Shown: positions 24,207 to 37,325, numbered from the stretch's first letter. The stretch is DNA of 64,000 nucleotides from Tolypeutes matacus (GCA_026826555.1 JAKSZT010053764.1:12416453-12480452); one strand, 5' to 3'. Numbers and translations are program-made. The notes: generated from the sequence alone by a model not told the origin.

Positions 24207-27200
24207 TCATGCTGTCGCATGTATCAGGACTTCATTCCATTTTGTGGCTGAATAATATCCCATTGTATGTACGTACCACATTTTATTTGTCTCTTCATCG
24301 GTTGATGGAAAATTAGGCTGCTTCAATTTTTTGGCAATTGTGAATAATGCTGCTATGAACATCAGTGTGCAAATTTTTGTTTGAGTCCTGCTTTCCATTC
24401 TTTTGGGTATATACAGAGTATTGGGATTGCCGGACCATGTGGTAGTTTTATATTTAGCTTTCTGAGGAACCACCAAACTGTCTTCCACAGTTATTGTACC
24501 ATTTTACATTGCCACTAGCAGTAAATGAGTGTTCCTATTTCTCTGCATCCTCTCAAACAGTTATTTTCCACTTTTTTAAGCAGCTATTTGAATAGGTATG
24601 AAATAGTATCTCATTGTGGTTTCAATTTTCATTTCCCTGAAGGCTAATGATGTTAAGCATCTTTTCATGTGCTTTCTGGCCATTCATATGTCTTCTTTGG
24701 AGAGACATTTATTCGTCTTTTGCCCATTTTTAAATTGGGTTGCCTGTCATTTTGTTGTTAAGTTGAAGGATTTCTTTATATATTTTGGATATTAAACCTT
24801 TATAGAATACATAATTTCCAAGTATTTTCTCCCATTGTTTAGTTTGTAATTTTACTTTCATGATAAAGTTCTTCAAGGTACAAGAATATTTTTTTAAATT
24901 TTGATGAGGTCACATTTATCTATTTCTTTTTCTTCTGTTGCTTGTGCTTTGTGTAAAGTCTAAGAAACCATTCCCTAACACATGGTCCTAAAGATGCTTC
25001 TCTATGATTTCTTCTAGGAGTTTCATAGTTCTAGTTCTTATATTTAGGTCTTTGATCCATTTTTAGTTGATTTTTTGGGGGTGTAAGGTAGGGCGTCCTC
25101 CTTTCTTTTCTCTTTTTTGTTTAAATGTGGATCCAGTTTTCCCAGCACCATTTGTTGAAGGGACTATTCTTTTCTAATTGAGTGGTCTTTACCCACTTGT
25201 CAAAATCAGTTGTCCATAAATGTGAGACTTGATTTCTGCGCCCTCAATTCCATTCCATTTGTCTTCATAATGTATGTCTATCCCTGTGCTAGTGCCAAGC
25301 TGATTTGTTTACTTTGGTTTTGTAATAGGTTTTAAGATCAGGAAGTGTGACTTTTTCAACTTCACAAGTCTTTTTAGATGGCTTTAATTATTCAGGTCCC
25401 CTTATCTTTCCATATAAATTTGATGATTGACTTTTCCATTTCTGCAAAGAAGGTTTTTGGAATTTTGATTGGGGTTGTGCTTAATCTATAAATTGCTTTG
25501 GGTAGGATTGACATCTTAACAATATTTAGTTTTCCAATCCATAAAAAGCCAGAATGTCATTCCATTTATGTAGGTCTTCTTTGATTTCTTTAAGCAATGT
25601 TTACAAGTCCTTTACATTCTTGATTAGATTTATTCCTAGATATTTGATTCTTTTGGCTGAATGGAATTTTGTTCTTGATTTCTTCTTATGATTGTTCATT
25701 GTTGTGTATAAACCACTACTGATTATTGATGTGAGGGTGTTAATCTTGTACTCTACACTTTGCTGAATCAATTTATTAGCTCTAGGAGCTTTGTTTCAGA
25801 TTTTCCATGATTTTCTGTATATAGGATGATGTCATCTGCATATAAGGAAAGTTTTACTTCTTTCTTTACAATTTGGATGCTTTTATTTCTTTTTCTTATC
25901 TAATTGCTCTGAAAAGAACTTCCAGTGCAAGGTTGAATAACAGTGGTGACAGTGGACATCCTTGTCTTGTTCCTGGAAAACTTTCTCACTTTCACCATTA
26001 AGTAGGATGTTGGCTGTGGGCTTTTCATATATGTCCTTTATCATGTTAATGAGGTTTCCTTTTATTCCTCATGTTCTAAATGTTTTTATGAATAAGGGAT
26101 GCTAGATTTTGTCTAATGCCTATTCTGCATCAATTGAGATAATTATATGTGTTTCTTTTTCTGTATCATTGTGTTAATCTGGTATATTACATTACTTGAT
26201 ATGCTAATGTTGAACTAATCTTTCATAACGGGAAAATCACACTTGATCCTGGTGTATAATTCTTTCAATATGCTGTTAGATTCAGTTTGCTAGTTTTTTA
26301 TTAAGTATTTTGTATCCATATTCATAAAATATATATACCTATAGTTTTCTTGTTTGGTGGTATCTTTAACTGCCTTTGGTATGAGGGTGATACTGGCCTG
26401 ATAGAATTATGGAGTTTCTCCTTCAATTTTTTTGAAGAGATTTAGCAAAGTTGGAGTTAAGTCTCCTTGGAATGTTTGGTAGTATTCCCCTGTGAAGTCA
26501 TCTAGTCCTGTGCTTTTCTTTGTTGGGAAGTTTTTTTAAATTACTGATTCAACCTCATTACTAGTAATTCGTTTGTTTAGATCTTCTATTTATTTTTGAG
26601 TCAGTGTATGCAGTTTGTGACTGTCTAAAAATCTGTCCATTTCATCTAGATTTTCCAATTTATCAATGTACACTTGTTCATAGTATCCTCCTATAGTTCT
26701 CTTACTTCAGTATGTTTGGTAATAATGGCTCCCTTTTCACTTATGATTTTAGTTATTTGTATCCTTACTGTTCTTTGCTTTGTCAGTCTAGCTAAAGGCA
26801 TGTCAATTTTTAAAAAATCTTTTCAAAGAGCCACCTTTTGGATTTGTTGATTCTCTCTATTGTTTTTATTTGTTTGTTTTCTGTTTGACTTATCTCCATT
26901 CTAATATTTGTTATTTGCCTTCTTCTACTCACTTTGGGTTTTGTTTGCTGTTCTTTTCTAGTTTTTCCAGTTTTGAGGTTAGGACTCTAACTTGAAGTCT
27001 TTCTTCTTTTTGAATATAAACATTTAGAGCTATAAATTTCCTTCTCAACAGCGACTTTGTTGCATACCATAATTTTTGGTATGTTGTGTTTTCATTTTCA
27101 TTTACCTCAAGATGTTTCTGAATTTTAATTCTGATTTCCTCTTTAACTATTGGTTGTTTATGAGTATGTTGTTTAGTTTTCACATTTTTATGATTTTCCT

Positions 27201-27925
27201 TTTCTCCTCTGTTGATTTTAGCTTCATTCCATTGTAGTTGGAAATATTCAATGTACGATTTCAATATTTTCAAATTTTGGGGACTAGTTTTGTGAGTTAA
27301 CATATAGTATGAAATAATCCATGTATACTCAAGATGAATGTGTATTTTGTTTTTGTTGGATGATGTGTTCCATATATGTTTGTTAGGTCTAGTTTAGAGT
27401 AGCATTCAAGTCTTGTATTATTGATCTTCTGACTAGATGTCCTATCTGTTATTAAAAGTGGTATATTAAAGTCTCCTACTATTAATGTATAATCCTCATT
27501 TTCTTCCCTCAAATCTATCAGTATTTGCTTCATATATTTTGTAGCTCTGCTGTTAGGTGCATAAATATTTATCATTGTTTTATCTTCTTGGTGAATTGTT
27601 CTGTTTATCAGTATATAGTGACAGTGTTTGTCCCTCATAACTGTTTTTGATTTAAAGTCTATTTTATCTGATATTAGTATAGCTACCCCAGCTCTCTTTT
27701 GGTTACGACTTGCATGCTAAAATTTCCAACCTTTCATTTTCACCTACTTGTATTGCTGAATTTAAGGTGGGTCTCTTGCAGACAGCATATAGTTGGCTTA
27801 TGCTTTTTAAAATCCATTCTGCCAATCTCTGCTTTTTGACTTTACATTTAAAATCAGTATGGGTAATACAGGACTTTCTTCTGTCATTTTACTATTAAGC
27901 CATTGTAAGTCTTATACTTTTTTGT
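24207..27925 (-). pseudogene. L1-3 ORF2 (endonuclease-reverse transcriptase), degraded
   Basis: From the N-terminal side, the endonuclease region carries the LQETH segment (about 27765-27785 on plus) and a longer open part at 27638-27297 with NIYAPNSRATKY and VGDFNIPL, both conserved in L1 endonucleases. The reverse transcriptase catalytic site reads as SLYADD (near 25825-25848). The 3' end at 24488-24207 has [20 protein letters not shown] and MGYYSATKWNEV. Frames are interrupted throughout. In intact elements this protein nicks DNA at TT/AAAA-type sites and primes reverse transcription. Confidence 0.85.
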
Positions 27926-27989
27926 CCCTCACTTCCTTTAAAGCCTACTTTTATATTTATTTGTGTGTGTGTGTGTTATACCATATCGA

Positions 27990-28584
27990 GTGCCTTCTCA
28001 TTTCTATCTGGATATATTTTTCATATATTTCCCTTGTGGTTACCATAGGGTTAAAATTTAGCATCTTAAATATATAACAATTATATTTGGTTTGATACCA
28101 AATTAACTTCAATAGCTTATACATTTATTTTTCCTATACCCCTCTATCTCCCTATCCTTTTTTTTTTAAACTTGTTACCACTTCTATCTTTGTACATCAT
28201 ATGTCCAAAACCATAGGTTTAGCATTTCTTTTTATGCATTTGCATTTTAGTAGCAGAAGGAAGTAAGAGGTGGAGTTACATACCAAGCAATATACTACAA
28301 TAATACTAGCATTTACATTACCCAAATGGTTACCTTTAACACATGTGTTTATTTCTTTATGCACTTTGAACCAACATCTATTGTCCTTTCCTTTCAGTCT
28401 GAAGAACTCCCTTTATCATTCTTTATAGTTCATGTCTAGTGGTAATGAACTCCCTCTGCTTTTGATTATCTGAGAATGTCTTAATCGCTCCCTCATTTTT
28501 GAAAATCTTGATGGTTTTAAAATTCTTGGCTGGCAATTGTTTTCTTTCAGCACTTTAAGCATTTCAACCTACTGCCTTCTTGCC

Positions 28585-28620
<36 letters not shown>

Positions 28621-31570
28621 TTTTTATTGTGGGTAAAAATCAAAATTCTCACAATACATACAAACATTTGCAAAATGATATATAAATATATATGCATATA
28701 TGTGTATTTGCTTACAATAATGTTATTTTTATATATATATACACACACACATATATTTTAAGAGAGGCGCAGATTACCCAAAATATTACACGGAACCCAC
28801 TGGGATTCCCATGTTGCCCACCTCCCACACCTCCCACCACATCCCACACAAACATCTCCCACAAGTGTGGCCCACCACCCTCAATGAACTTACACATCCT
28901 GGAGCCTTGCCACCAACCATAGACCACAGTTCACACTGTAGACCACACTCTCTCCCACTCAGTTCTGAGTGGTGTGTGCTGATTTAAAATGGCCTACATC
29001 GTTGCCACAACAGTACTCAGGACAACCTCCAACTCCCAAAGAAGCCCCTGTATTTCAACTGCTCATCCCCTCCCTACCCCAAAAGTGTCAAGTGGCCACT
29101 GGCTCCACCTCATTGTTATAATTTTTGCATTGCTAGAATCACCATATGTGAACAAGAGAATACCATCAAGTCCACTCTAGTCCATAGTTCTTCCCCCAAT
29201 CCTGAGGGGACTGGGATGGTGATGTCCACTCCAACTCCAAGTGAGAGAGAGCTTATATCCCATGGATATGGTGGGTGGGATGATCCTGCCTGCAGATGCA
29301 GGCCCTCTCCATTCCCTGGGATGGCCATTGCCCATCGTTGTCTCCTCACCAGGTGACTTGGATGAGTCCATTGAGCTGTAGGGTAGGAGTTGCAGCTCCA
29401 CCGAGATTTCATGCACACTTGGCACATAGGTAGGCGGGAGGCTCCAGTCTCTGGAAGTATACCTAAAAACTCCAGCATCACATATAGGTTTGAATAGAAG
29501 GGACTGGTGAACCATGTGCAGGGAGGACTTGTTTGAGTCTAATTCTGTCACTCTCAGGAGCGCAGATTCCAAAATAGAACCCACTGATAAGGCATCAGTC
29601 TCTGGGACTACCCCCCCTTATATAGGACCTGGGTGTCTCCAGAGCTCTCAGGAACCCCTCTGTGTGGGGTGATAGGCACTTAGAGGTTCTATGAGCTCCT
29701 ACTGAGGTGTGCGTAAGAGTTACCTCTGGGATGACCTCCCAACTCTCTTTGAAGTCTCTTAGCCACTTGAACTCATTTGTCTTTACCATTTCCCCCTTTT
29801 ATTCAAGGTCTTTTTCCAGTTGTGTTGCCAGTTGGCACTTGATATTAATCCCTTGTTGCCAGGGAGGCTCATCCCCGGGAGTCATGTCCCACGTTGGGGG
29901 GAAGGTAATGCAATCATATGCTGAGTTTGGCTTAGAGGCCTCATTTGAGCAACAAGGAGGCTCTCAGGTGGCAACCCTTAGGCACCCCACAACTGCAGGC
30001 TAAGTCTCATTTACAAGAGCAAAGACTCACAAGGGTAGTCATCAATAAAAAAAAACACATCAGTGGGTCATCCTATTTTGACAGGCACTGTCCCTACACT
30101 CAGAGGACTATTGCTGCTCCCTTGGAGACTGTGGCAGAGCTCTCCAGGCTAGGAATTCAGATTCCCTCATTTATTGTGTGATTATCCACCCATCGTGACC
30201 ATGCCCCATCCCCCGATCCTTTGAATGATTTTGTATATCTTTCATGTATATTCGGATGAACCAACCCCCAAGAAACTCCCCCCAGACACCCCCCCCCAAT
30301 AATCCCCCCGCAGTACCCATTGTAACCCTTCTGTGATCCAAATCCTCCATGAACATTTAGTCCATAAAATAATCAAGTACACTTACTAGGAAAAAGAAAC
30401 AAGTGTGATAAGCTTACATGCAAGAGACAAACATAAGGAAACTCAGGGGGGAAAAAAAGAAAAAAGAGAAGGGAAAAAAAACAAATAAACAAAGAACAAA
30501 ACAAAATAAAATGTGATTAGTGGATTGGGACATTCAAAAAATGGGCAAAAAAGCAAAGGAAATGCCTTTAAAAAAAATATATATATATATATATATTCAT
30601 TTTTTTTTTCCTTTCTCTTTTCTTTTCTCTTTTTCCTTCCTTTTATCACTGTGTTATCGGATGTCTGGTGTGCCATGACACCTTCCTCCTCTCAATCCCC
30701 ATTGTCTCCCAATTTTTCATTTAATTTTCAAAGAAGTTTTAGGTCACAGCAAAGTCACACACGGAGTGCCAGAGACTCCCAGATACCAAACTACCCCCCC
30801 TTCCCCACCCCATATTAACTCCCCCCCCCTTTTTTTTTTTGGTTGTTACCATGGTTTTTGATGAAAAATTGGCATTCAAACTAATTGGGAGTCTCTTATA
30901 TGAAACATGTTGCTTTTCTATAGCAGCATTCAAGACTCTCTCCCTGTCCTTTGCATTAGACAGTGTGATCAATATATATCAGTGTGTAAATCTCTTGATG
31001 TTTATCCCGTTTGGTGTTCTCTGTGATTTTGGATGTGCATATTCATGTCTTTTGCTAAGTTTGACCAGTTCTCTGTCATTTTTTCTTTGGATATTCCTTC
31101 TGTTTCATTCTCTTTTTCTTATCCTTCTGGGACTCCCATAATGCATATATTGGTATCCTTGTCTGTGTCCCAGAGGTGTCATAGGCTATTTTCACTTTTA
31201 ATAATTCTGTTTTCCTTTCTTCTCTTCAGCCTCATTCCAAATGTCTTGTCTTAGAGTTCACTGATTATTTTTTCAGTCAGTTCTTGAAACTGTCCTTGAA
31301 ATTAAGAACCTGAGGTTCAACCCCATTTTTTTCTGTTTGGTTCCTTTTAAAATTTCCCTCTCTCTACTAAAATTTTCATATGCTCTTTTCCTTATATCCT
31401 TTAGTTCTTTCTCGGTATTTTCCTTCATCTCCTTAAACCTTACTAAGGTCATTTTATTAAAGGCTTTTTTATGTATATCCAATTTCTGGTCTTTTTCATT
31501 AGTGCTTTTTGGATTTTATCATCTTGCTTTGGTTGAGTATCCTGTCTTGTTTCTTAGTTTGTCTTATACT
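27990..31570 (-). pseudogene. L1-3 ORF1 (RNA-binding protein), interrupted and degraded
   Basis: The coiled-coil N-terminal portion is visible at 31482-31273 (FKEMKENTEKELKDIRKR). The RRM-like portion lies at 31270-30841 and the C-terminal portion at 28587-27990. The insertion 28588-30840 lies within ORF1, between ttcttgcctcc and gttaccatggtttttgatg. There are many stops. Confidence 0.75.
28588..30840 (-). mobile_element. L1-9: inserted 2.25-kb L1 3' UTR fragment with poly(A)
   Basis: On the minus strand this is homologous along its length to 56060-58050 on the plus strand. Matching landmarks are gtgactttgctgtgacc, the tcatccccgggagtcatgtccc region, the 'ccttatataggacctgggtgtc' region and the terminal cacaagtgtgg section. 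It ends in a long poly(T) on plus at 28588-28613 (element poly(A)). The element-sense end has gtgagaattttgatttttacc, also present at 36126. No clear target duplication was found at the L1-3 ORF1 junction. There is no coding potential. The C-run at 30822-30830 next to a T-run marks its truncated 5' edge. Confidence 0.8.
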
Positions 31571-31645
31571 CTTTTTTTTTGTACACTGGTACATTTTAAA
31601 GTTTAAAATGTTAACTTTGTGAGTTATTCCCTACAATGCCTGTTT

Positions 31646-31686
31646 TTTGTTTGTTTGTTTGTTTGTTTGTTTGTTTGTTTGTTTGT
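31646..31686. repeat. (TTTG)n microsatellite
   Basis: About ten tandem gttt/tttg units, within the 5' UTR side of L1-3. Confidence 0.95.
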
Positions 31687-33016
31687 AACCAGCTGGTGAT
31701 TAGGCAGATATTTTTGTGAGATTCAACCCTCCCATCAGGAAGGTCTTGACAATCAAATACAATGTGTTGTGCTTTCCCTGTCTTTATGGGCCTCTATCTT
31801 GTCCTGGAACTTTTCTTGTTGTTTTTGAGTTCTCTTGTTTACAGGAGTTTGGCTGTCCTCTCTCTTTCCCAGGAGATAGAACTGCCTCATCCATGGGTTT
31901 GAAGCAAGCAGGTCTTTGCCCCAGACAGTCTGCTTCTATAGTTTCTTACACAACTTTTGTTGTCTCAAGCTTCTTTTACCTAGAGGGCTAATTCCAGGGG
32001 TGATCATGCCAGAAAAGACTTTATCTAGTTAGTCTTTCCCAGCTGAAACAGGGCCAGGGACCCAATATAGCGGGGAGGGGGCACAGACTGGCTCCAAATT
32101 GCCCTAGGTAGGGGATCAGAATGGGTGCCAAGAGCTTCTCCAATGGCTCCCCAAAGCTGCGCTTTCCTGGCCTGCCCAGCAAATGCAGCCTTCGGCTAAC
32201 TGTTCCCTGCAACCCTGAGGAAGTACAGAGTCTGTAAGTCTCTACTGTTGCAGTCCCTATCTGGGGCAGATTGAAACAATGGCTCCCATCCTAGCCAAGA
32301 CCCAGTGATCAGAATTTACTAAACAAATGTTGGGATGAGTTATTGGCCATGCCTACAACTGGTCTTGGGACAGAGGATTTTGATGTTCCTTTGTGTCACC
32401 AGTGAAGGAGTCAGGACCTGACCCCACAGAAGCATGCCATGAGAGTGGGGGATGGGCACTGGTAGCTGTCATGTGGAGAAGGCAATTTAAAGTTCTTTTC
32501 TGTAATTTATCAACTTACTCCTGTTTTCCCTGGATACTGTATAGTGCTCTTGTGGCCTCTGGAGTTTCTAAATAACCTGTTTAATAGTTATTTTGGTGGA
32601 AGAACTGAGTCCTGGAGCTCCCTACTCGGCCATCTTCCCACAATTTCTCCCATTGGTTAATTTTTTTTTTCATTTTAAAAACAATTTATTGAAGTATATC
32701 ATTCATGCATGAACATATGTAAACAATAAGTGTATAGTAAAAGTTGTGAACTTACAAAACAAACATGCATCACATCATAGAAGGCTCCCATACATTAACC
32801 CACCACAAATACCTTGCATTGTTGTAAAATATTTGTAACAAAATATGAATGAGCATCATCAAATTATTATCACTAACTATAGTCTGTATCTTACTTTTGG
32901 TATATTTTCCCCCAACCTACCCTATTATTTTTGTTCATAGACAAAATAATTGTCTAAAGTGTACTCTTAATGGCATTTGGTATAATCACAAAGTTGTGCA
33001 TTCATCACTTCAATCA

Positions 33017-33260
33017 ATATTAGAGCATTTTCAGTGCTCCAAAAAAATAAAAAACAACAAAAAACAAACCACTACCATGTCCATATGTTGGCGCTTCTAA
33101 TTACAAATCCTATGGTGTACTTTCACCATTTCTATTAGATATTAGAGCATTTTCAGTACTCAAAAAAAAAAAAAAAAAAAAACCACTATCATGTCCATAT
33201 GTTGGCGCTTCTAATTACAAATCCTATGGTCTACTTTCACCTTTTCTATTCATTTGCAAA
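33017..33260. repeat. Tandem duplication of about 122 bp in the L1-4 3' UTR
   Basis: The unit beginning atattagagcattttcagt at 33017 is repeated from 33139, including ccatatgttggcgcttct and aatcctatggt. The two copies differ mainly in the A-rich tract. Confidence 0.9.
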
Positions 33261-35216
33261 CATTTACAAACAACTTTTTACCAATTCTACACAGATTAAA
33301 CCTCAGTTTTCCCTTCTATAACCACATTCTTTTCTCTGGTGACATATTAACTTGATGACTTTGCTTATTATATTTAGTTCATAATAGCAAAATCATACAA
33401 TATGTGTCCTTCTATGCCTGGCTTGCTTAACTCAACATGATATTCTCCAGGTTCATCCACATTGTCATATGATTCACAGCTTCATTTCTTTTTACAGCTG
33501 CATAATATTCCATAGTGTATATATACCGCAGTTTGTTTATCTATTTGTCAGTTGATGGACACCTTGGTAGTTTCCATCTTTTGGCAGTTGTGAATAATGT
33601 CACTATGAACATCAGTGGGCAGATATCTGTTTGTGTGCCCACTCTCAGTTCTTTTGGGTATATACTTAGTAGCGGTATTTCTGAGTCACATGGTACCCCT
33701 ATATCTAACTTGCTTAGGAACCGCCAAACAGACCTTTCACACTGGCTGTACCATTTTACATTCCCACCAACAGTGAATAAGTATTCCTATCTCTCCATAT
33801 CTTCTCCAACACTTGAAGTTTTCTGTTTTGTTAATAGTGGTCATTGTAGCAGGTATGAAATGATGTCTTATTGTTGCTTTGATTTGCATTTCCCTAATAG
33901 CTAGGGAGATTGAATATTTTTTCATGTTTTTTTTTTTGCCATTTGTATTTCTTCTTTAGAAAACTGTCTATTCAGGACTTTTGCCCACTTTTTAAAATTG
34001 GGTTGTTTGTTGTTTTATTGTTGAGTTATGGGACCTCTTTTTTTATATCATGGATATTAGACCCTTATTGGATATGTGATTTCCAAATATTTTCTCCCAT
34101 TGAGTAGGTTGCCTTTTTACCCTATTTACAAAGTTCTTTGAGGTGCAGAAGTGTTTAATATTGAGGAGGCCCCATTTATCTATTGTTTCTTTTGTTGCTT
34201 GTGCTTTGGGCATAAGGTTGAGAGGCCCCTACCTACTACAAGAGCTTGTAGATGTTTCCCTACATTATCTTCTTGGAGTTTTATGGTCCTGGCTTTTATG
34301 TTTAGGTCTTTGGTATATTTTCAGTTGATTCTTGTATAGGGAGTGAGATAGGGGTCCTTTTTCATTCTTTTGGTTGTGGAGATCTAGTTCTCCCAGCACC
34401 ATTTGTTGAAGAGACTCTCCTGTTGCAGAAAAGTGGGGTTGGTAAGCTTATCAAAAGTCAGTTGACCAGAGAGATTGTGGGAAGTTGGTGACGAACTAAC
34501 AGGCAGAGCTGAATGCTCTCACAAAAACAATGGAGAAAGATCCAAAACCTGTCCATGGGGCCTGCTTTGCAGGTCAGCAGACCAGGACAGTGCTATACAA
34601 CTCCCAGGAGGGTGAGGGACAGAAAGACTAAGAAGCTGAAATGAAAAACATGAGTTACCAAGCCCCCATGGTAGTCGGGAAGGGCTCACCAGCCCCCACT
34701 CCCAAGATATTAAGTGGTAGTAAAACACCTGGCTAACTGCAGCTGACTGAGAAGGGAACAGACATCTTCCTACCTGTCAGCTGTTTCAAGGGAAAGGGGA
34801 GGAGAGGTCAGGGTGCTTTTCTTCAGTGAATTCAGCCAACAGAGCCTGCTTTGAATCTCCGATAGGGAGATTCAACACAGGAAAACAGGAGAGCCAAGAC
34901 TGAAACACCTCCGTGGAAAGGTGTGCAGGCTAGCACTATCTGCTGGCCAGTCTGGAAATTGCATGAATAAAAACTATTCATGCTCTCTGTATCCAACTCT
35001 GGGAGAAAATCTGTGCTCCACTCATGAGTCCCTAGCCCAATTTTGAAAATTTCAACTGGCCAATTTTAAAGACTGAGAATAAGTTGAACAAAATATCAAA
35101 GAAGAACTGTGGAAAATAAAACAATAGGCAAGAGAGAGAAATTAACCATCAGAGTAAATTCACCAACATATTCAGATGCCTAGACATCAGCAAAAAATTA
35201 CAAGCCATGCTAGGAA

Positions 35217-36033
35217 ACAGGAAGAGATAGGCCAGCCAAAAGAACAAACCAAATATCTTAAAGAGATACAGGATTTAATACAATTAATCAGTGATGATCA
35301 CATAACTCTCCTAATCACTTCAAAGAATTTAAAGAAAATATGACTAAAGAAATAAAGGAAATTAGGACACTGGGAGAGCATAAAGAACAATTTGAAAGCC
35401 TGCAGATAAAAGTCACAGACCTTATGGGAATGAAAGACATGATGGATGAGATTAAAAATACATTAGAGGCACATAAGAACAGATTTGAATTGCTTGAAGA
35501 CAGAATTAGTGATTTTGTGGGCAGAACATCTGAACTATAAGACAGGGGAACAGAAAGAGAAGAGAATGGAAAAAATGGAACAGAGTCTCAGGGAATTGAA
35601 TGACAATGTGAAACACAAAAACATTTGCATTATTGGTATCCCAGAAGGAAAAGAGAAGGGAAAAGGGGCAGAAAGAATATTTGAGGAAATAATGACTGAA
35701 AAGTTCCTAACCCTTATGAAGGACATAAATATCAATATCTAAGAAGGACAACACACCCCAAATGGAATAAATCCAAATAGACCTACTCCGAGATACCTAC
35801 TATTCAGAAGGACAAGTATCAGAGATAAAGAGACGGTTCTGAAAGCAGCAAGAGAAAAACAAAGCATCACATACAAGGGAAACTCGATAAGATTAAATGC
35901 AGACCTCTCATTAGAAACCATGGAGGAGAGAAGAAAGTGGTGTTATGTATTTAAGGTACTGAAAGAGAAAAACTGTGAGCCAAGAATTATGTACCCAGCA
36001 AAGCTGCCCTTCAAATATGAAGGGGAGTTCTAA
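35217..36033 (+). pseudogene. L1-5 ORF1 remnant
   Basis: The start region atgctagg (35217) aligns with the ORF1 starts of L1-1 and L1-8. Coiled-coil: TLGEHKEQFESLQIKVTDLM and IKNTLEAHKNRFELLEDR (35340-35540). RRM-like: MEKMEQSLRELNDNVKHKN, IIGIPEGKEKGKG and IFEEIMTEKF (35485-35742). The frame shifts near 35500, and later stops occur. The C-terminus is cut at about 36033 (atgaaggggagttc), where the sequence passes to the L1 3' end. ORF2 is entirely absent. Confidence 0.85.
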
Positions 36034-36187
36034 GCACCTCTTAAAATATATATATATATATAAAACATTTTTGTAAGCAAATACACATATATGCATATAT
36101 ATTTATATATCATTTTGCAAATGTTTGTATGTATTGTGAGAATTTTGATTTTTACCCACAATAAAAATAAATAAAAAATTTAAAAAA
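36034..36187 (+). mobile_element. L1 3' end with A-tail, joined to ORF1
   Basis: taagcacctcttaaaatata matches 58028-58048 (taagcatcttttaaaatata). The section gcaaatacacatatatgcat through gtgagaattttgatttttacc matches the reverse of 28620-28720. It ends aataaaaaatttaaaaaaaa. It is therefore the terminus of the long-3' UTR L1 type. Confidence 0.85.
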
Positions 36188-36370
36188 AAGACATAGACTG
36201 AGAGAATGGATAAAAAAAATATGAACAGTCTATATGGTGACTGAAGTCTGAAGGACCAACCTCAGACTTCAGGACAACCAGGTTAAAAGAGCAAGGTGGT
36301 AAAAGGGATTCTATGCAAATAGTTACCAAAAAAGAGCTGGAGTGTACCAGATAAATGTAAAATGAAACAT
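36188..36370 (+). mobile_element. Older L1 ORF2-region fragment
   Basis: gacatagactgagagaatgg and atgcaaatagttaccaaaa with agagctggagt follow the usual order of the L1 ORF2 5' region (the 'caagcaaatgg...aaaaagcagg' equivalent). It is diverged. Confidence 0.6.
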
Positions 36371-36960
36371 AGTTATGAACAATAATTACTCAGTGCAACT
36401 TCCAAATTGCTCCTGTGATCAGTATTCTGTAATTTTTTTCATACAAATTAAACATTTGCTTTTAATTGAGGAGTACTGGAGAAAAGACATATTTTTGGAT
36501 ACTTCATTTTCCTTTAACCCTTCCTTATTCATACTCTTTAATTAAAATAATTTATCTGGGTCAGTAATGATTTAGCATGACTACTATTGAACAAGATTTT
36601 GAGTTTTTCTGCCTCATAAAATTATGAGTTGGTAAATTGTTATCTGCTGTATTTCATTCCAATAAGACGTAAGAATTCCCAAATAGAAATTTGATTAACT
36701 AGAAAAAATTATGGCCTAAATGGAAATGTAAAAATTAAACCAAAAATTTATTTCATTCTTAGAGATTATTATGTCCAATAGAGCTATAATTTATAAAGTA
36801 GAATTGTTATAATTAATTTCTATTATATTTGAATTATTTGTAAATATTTGTTGCTATGCTGTTTCTTAGAATTGATTATATTAAATCTAACCTGGCCTTG
36901 CACTCTCTTTTAAAATTTGTAATTTCTTTCAATTTCTTTTTCTATTTATTTTACAATTTT
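36371..36960. other. Unrecognised AT-rich DNA inside the composite insertion
   Basis: No repeat identified. If L1-5 is a 3' transduction, this would be flanking DNA from its source locus and could be used to find that locus. Confidence 0.4.
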
Positions 36961-37325
36961 ATAACAAAGGACTTTTTAACAGCTAAAAAAAAAAAACCAT
37001 TGATACACTTTGGATAGATCACAAGGTGTTAGAGTATGTCTCAATAAAACTGCTTAATAAGGAACTAATTGTATAAGAATAACAAGAAATAGCAGCTATG
37101 TACAGAAGGGAAATCAGAGAGATTGAGAGGTGAGGAATTTTCTTGTTTGTCTGTTTTTTTGTTTATTATAATTATTATTGAAATAATGAAAATGCTTTAA
37201 TAATTATTGAAGTGGTGAATGCACAATTATGTGATTATACCAAATACCATTAATTGTACACTTTGAATAAATTTTATGCTTTATTAATATGTATCAATAA
37301 AGTTGATTTGTTAGAAAAAAAAAAA
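36961..37325 (+). mobile_element. L1 3' tail (subfamily with ttgtacactttgaataaattt)
   Basis: Contains tacagaagggaaatcagaga, gtgaatgcacaattatgtga, taccattaattgtacacttt and a terminal tcaataaagttgatttgtt plus A-run. I associate this ending with a xenarthran L1 3' UTR. It is 5'-truncated. Confidence 0.65.

Larger units (their letters stand above)
23677..32648 (-). mobile_element. L1-3: near full-length L1 carrying a 2.25-kb L1-tail insertion
   Basis: Minus strand. The 3' UTR (23677-24200) is of the same type as L1-2. ORF2 is at about 24207-27925 and ORF1 at about 27990-31570 (interrupted at 28588-30840). The 5' UTR is at about 31570-32637 with the L1 5' start (ctcggccatcttcccac on plus). Removing the insertion leaves about 6.7 kb. 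The target site resembles that of L1-4: attgtttgattttt at the left and cattggttaattttt at 32651-32665. ORFs are broken by many stops. It served as the full-length reference for measuring the deletions in L1-2. Confidence 0.88.

Noticed and set aside
28537..28761. Frame with a poly-Phe run
   Set aside because: It reads through the poly(T) tail of the L1-tail insertion.
28692..30181. Several open frames of 60-135 codons on both strands
   Set aside because: All lie in the L1-tail insertion; the homologous copy at 56-58 kb does not keep the same frames, so they are not conserved coding sequences.
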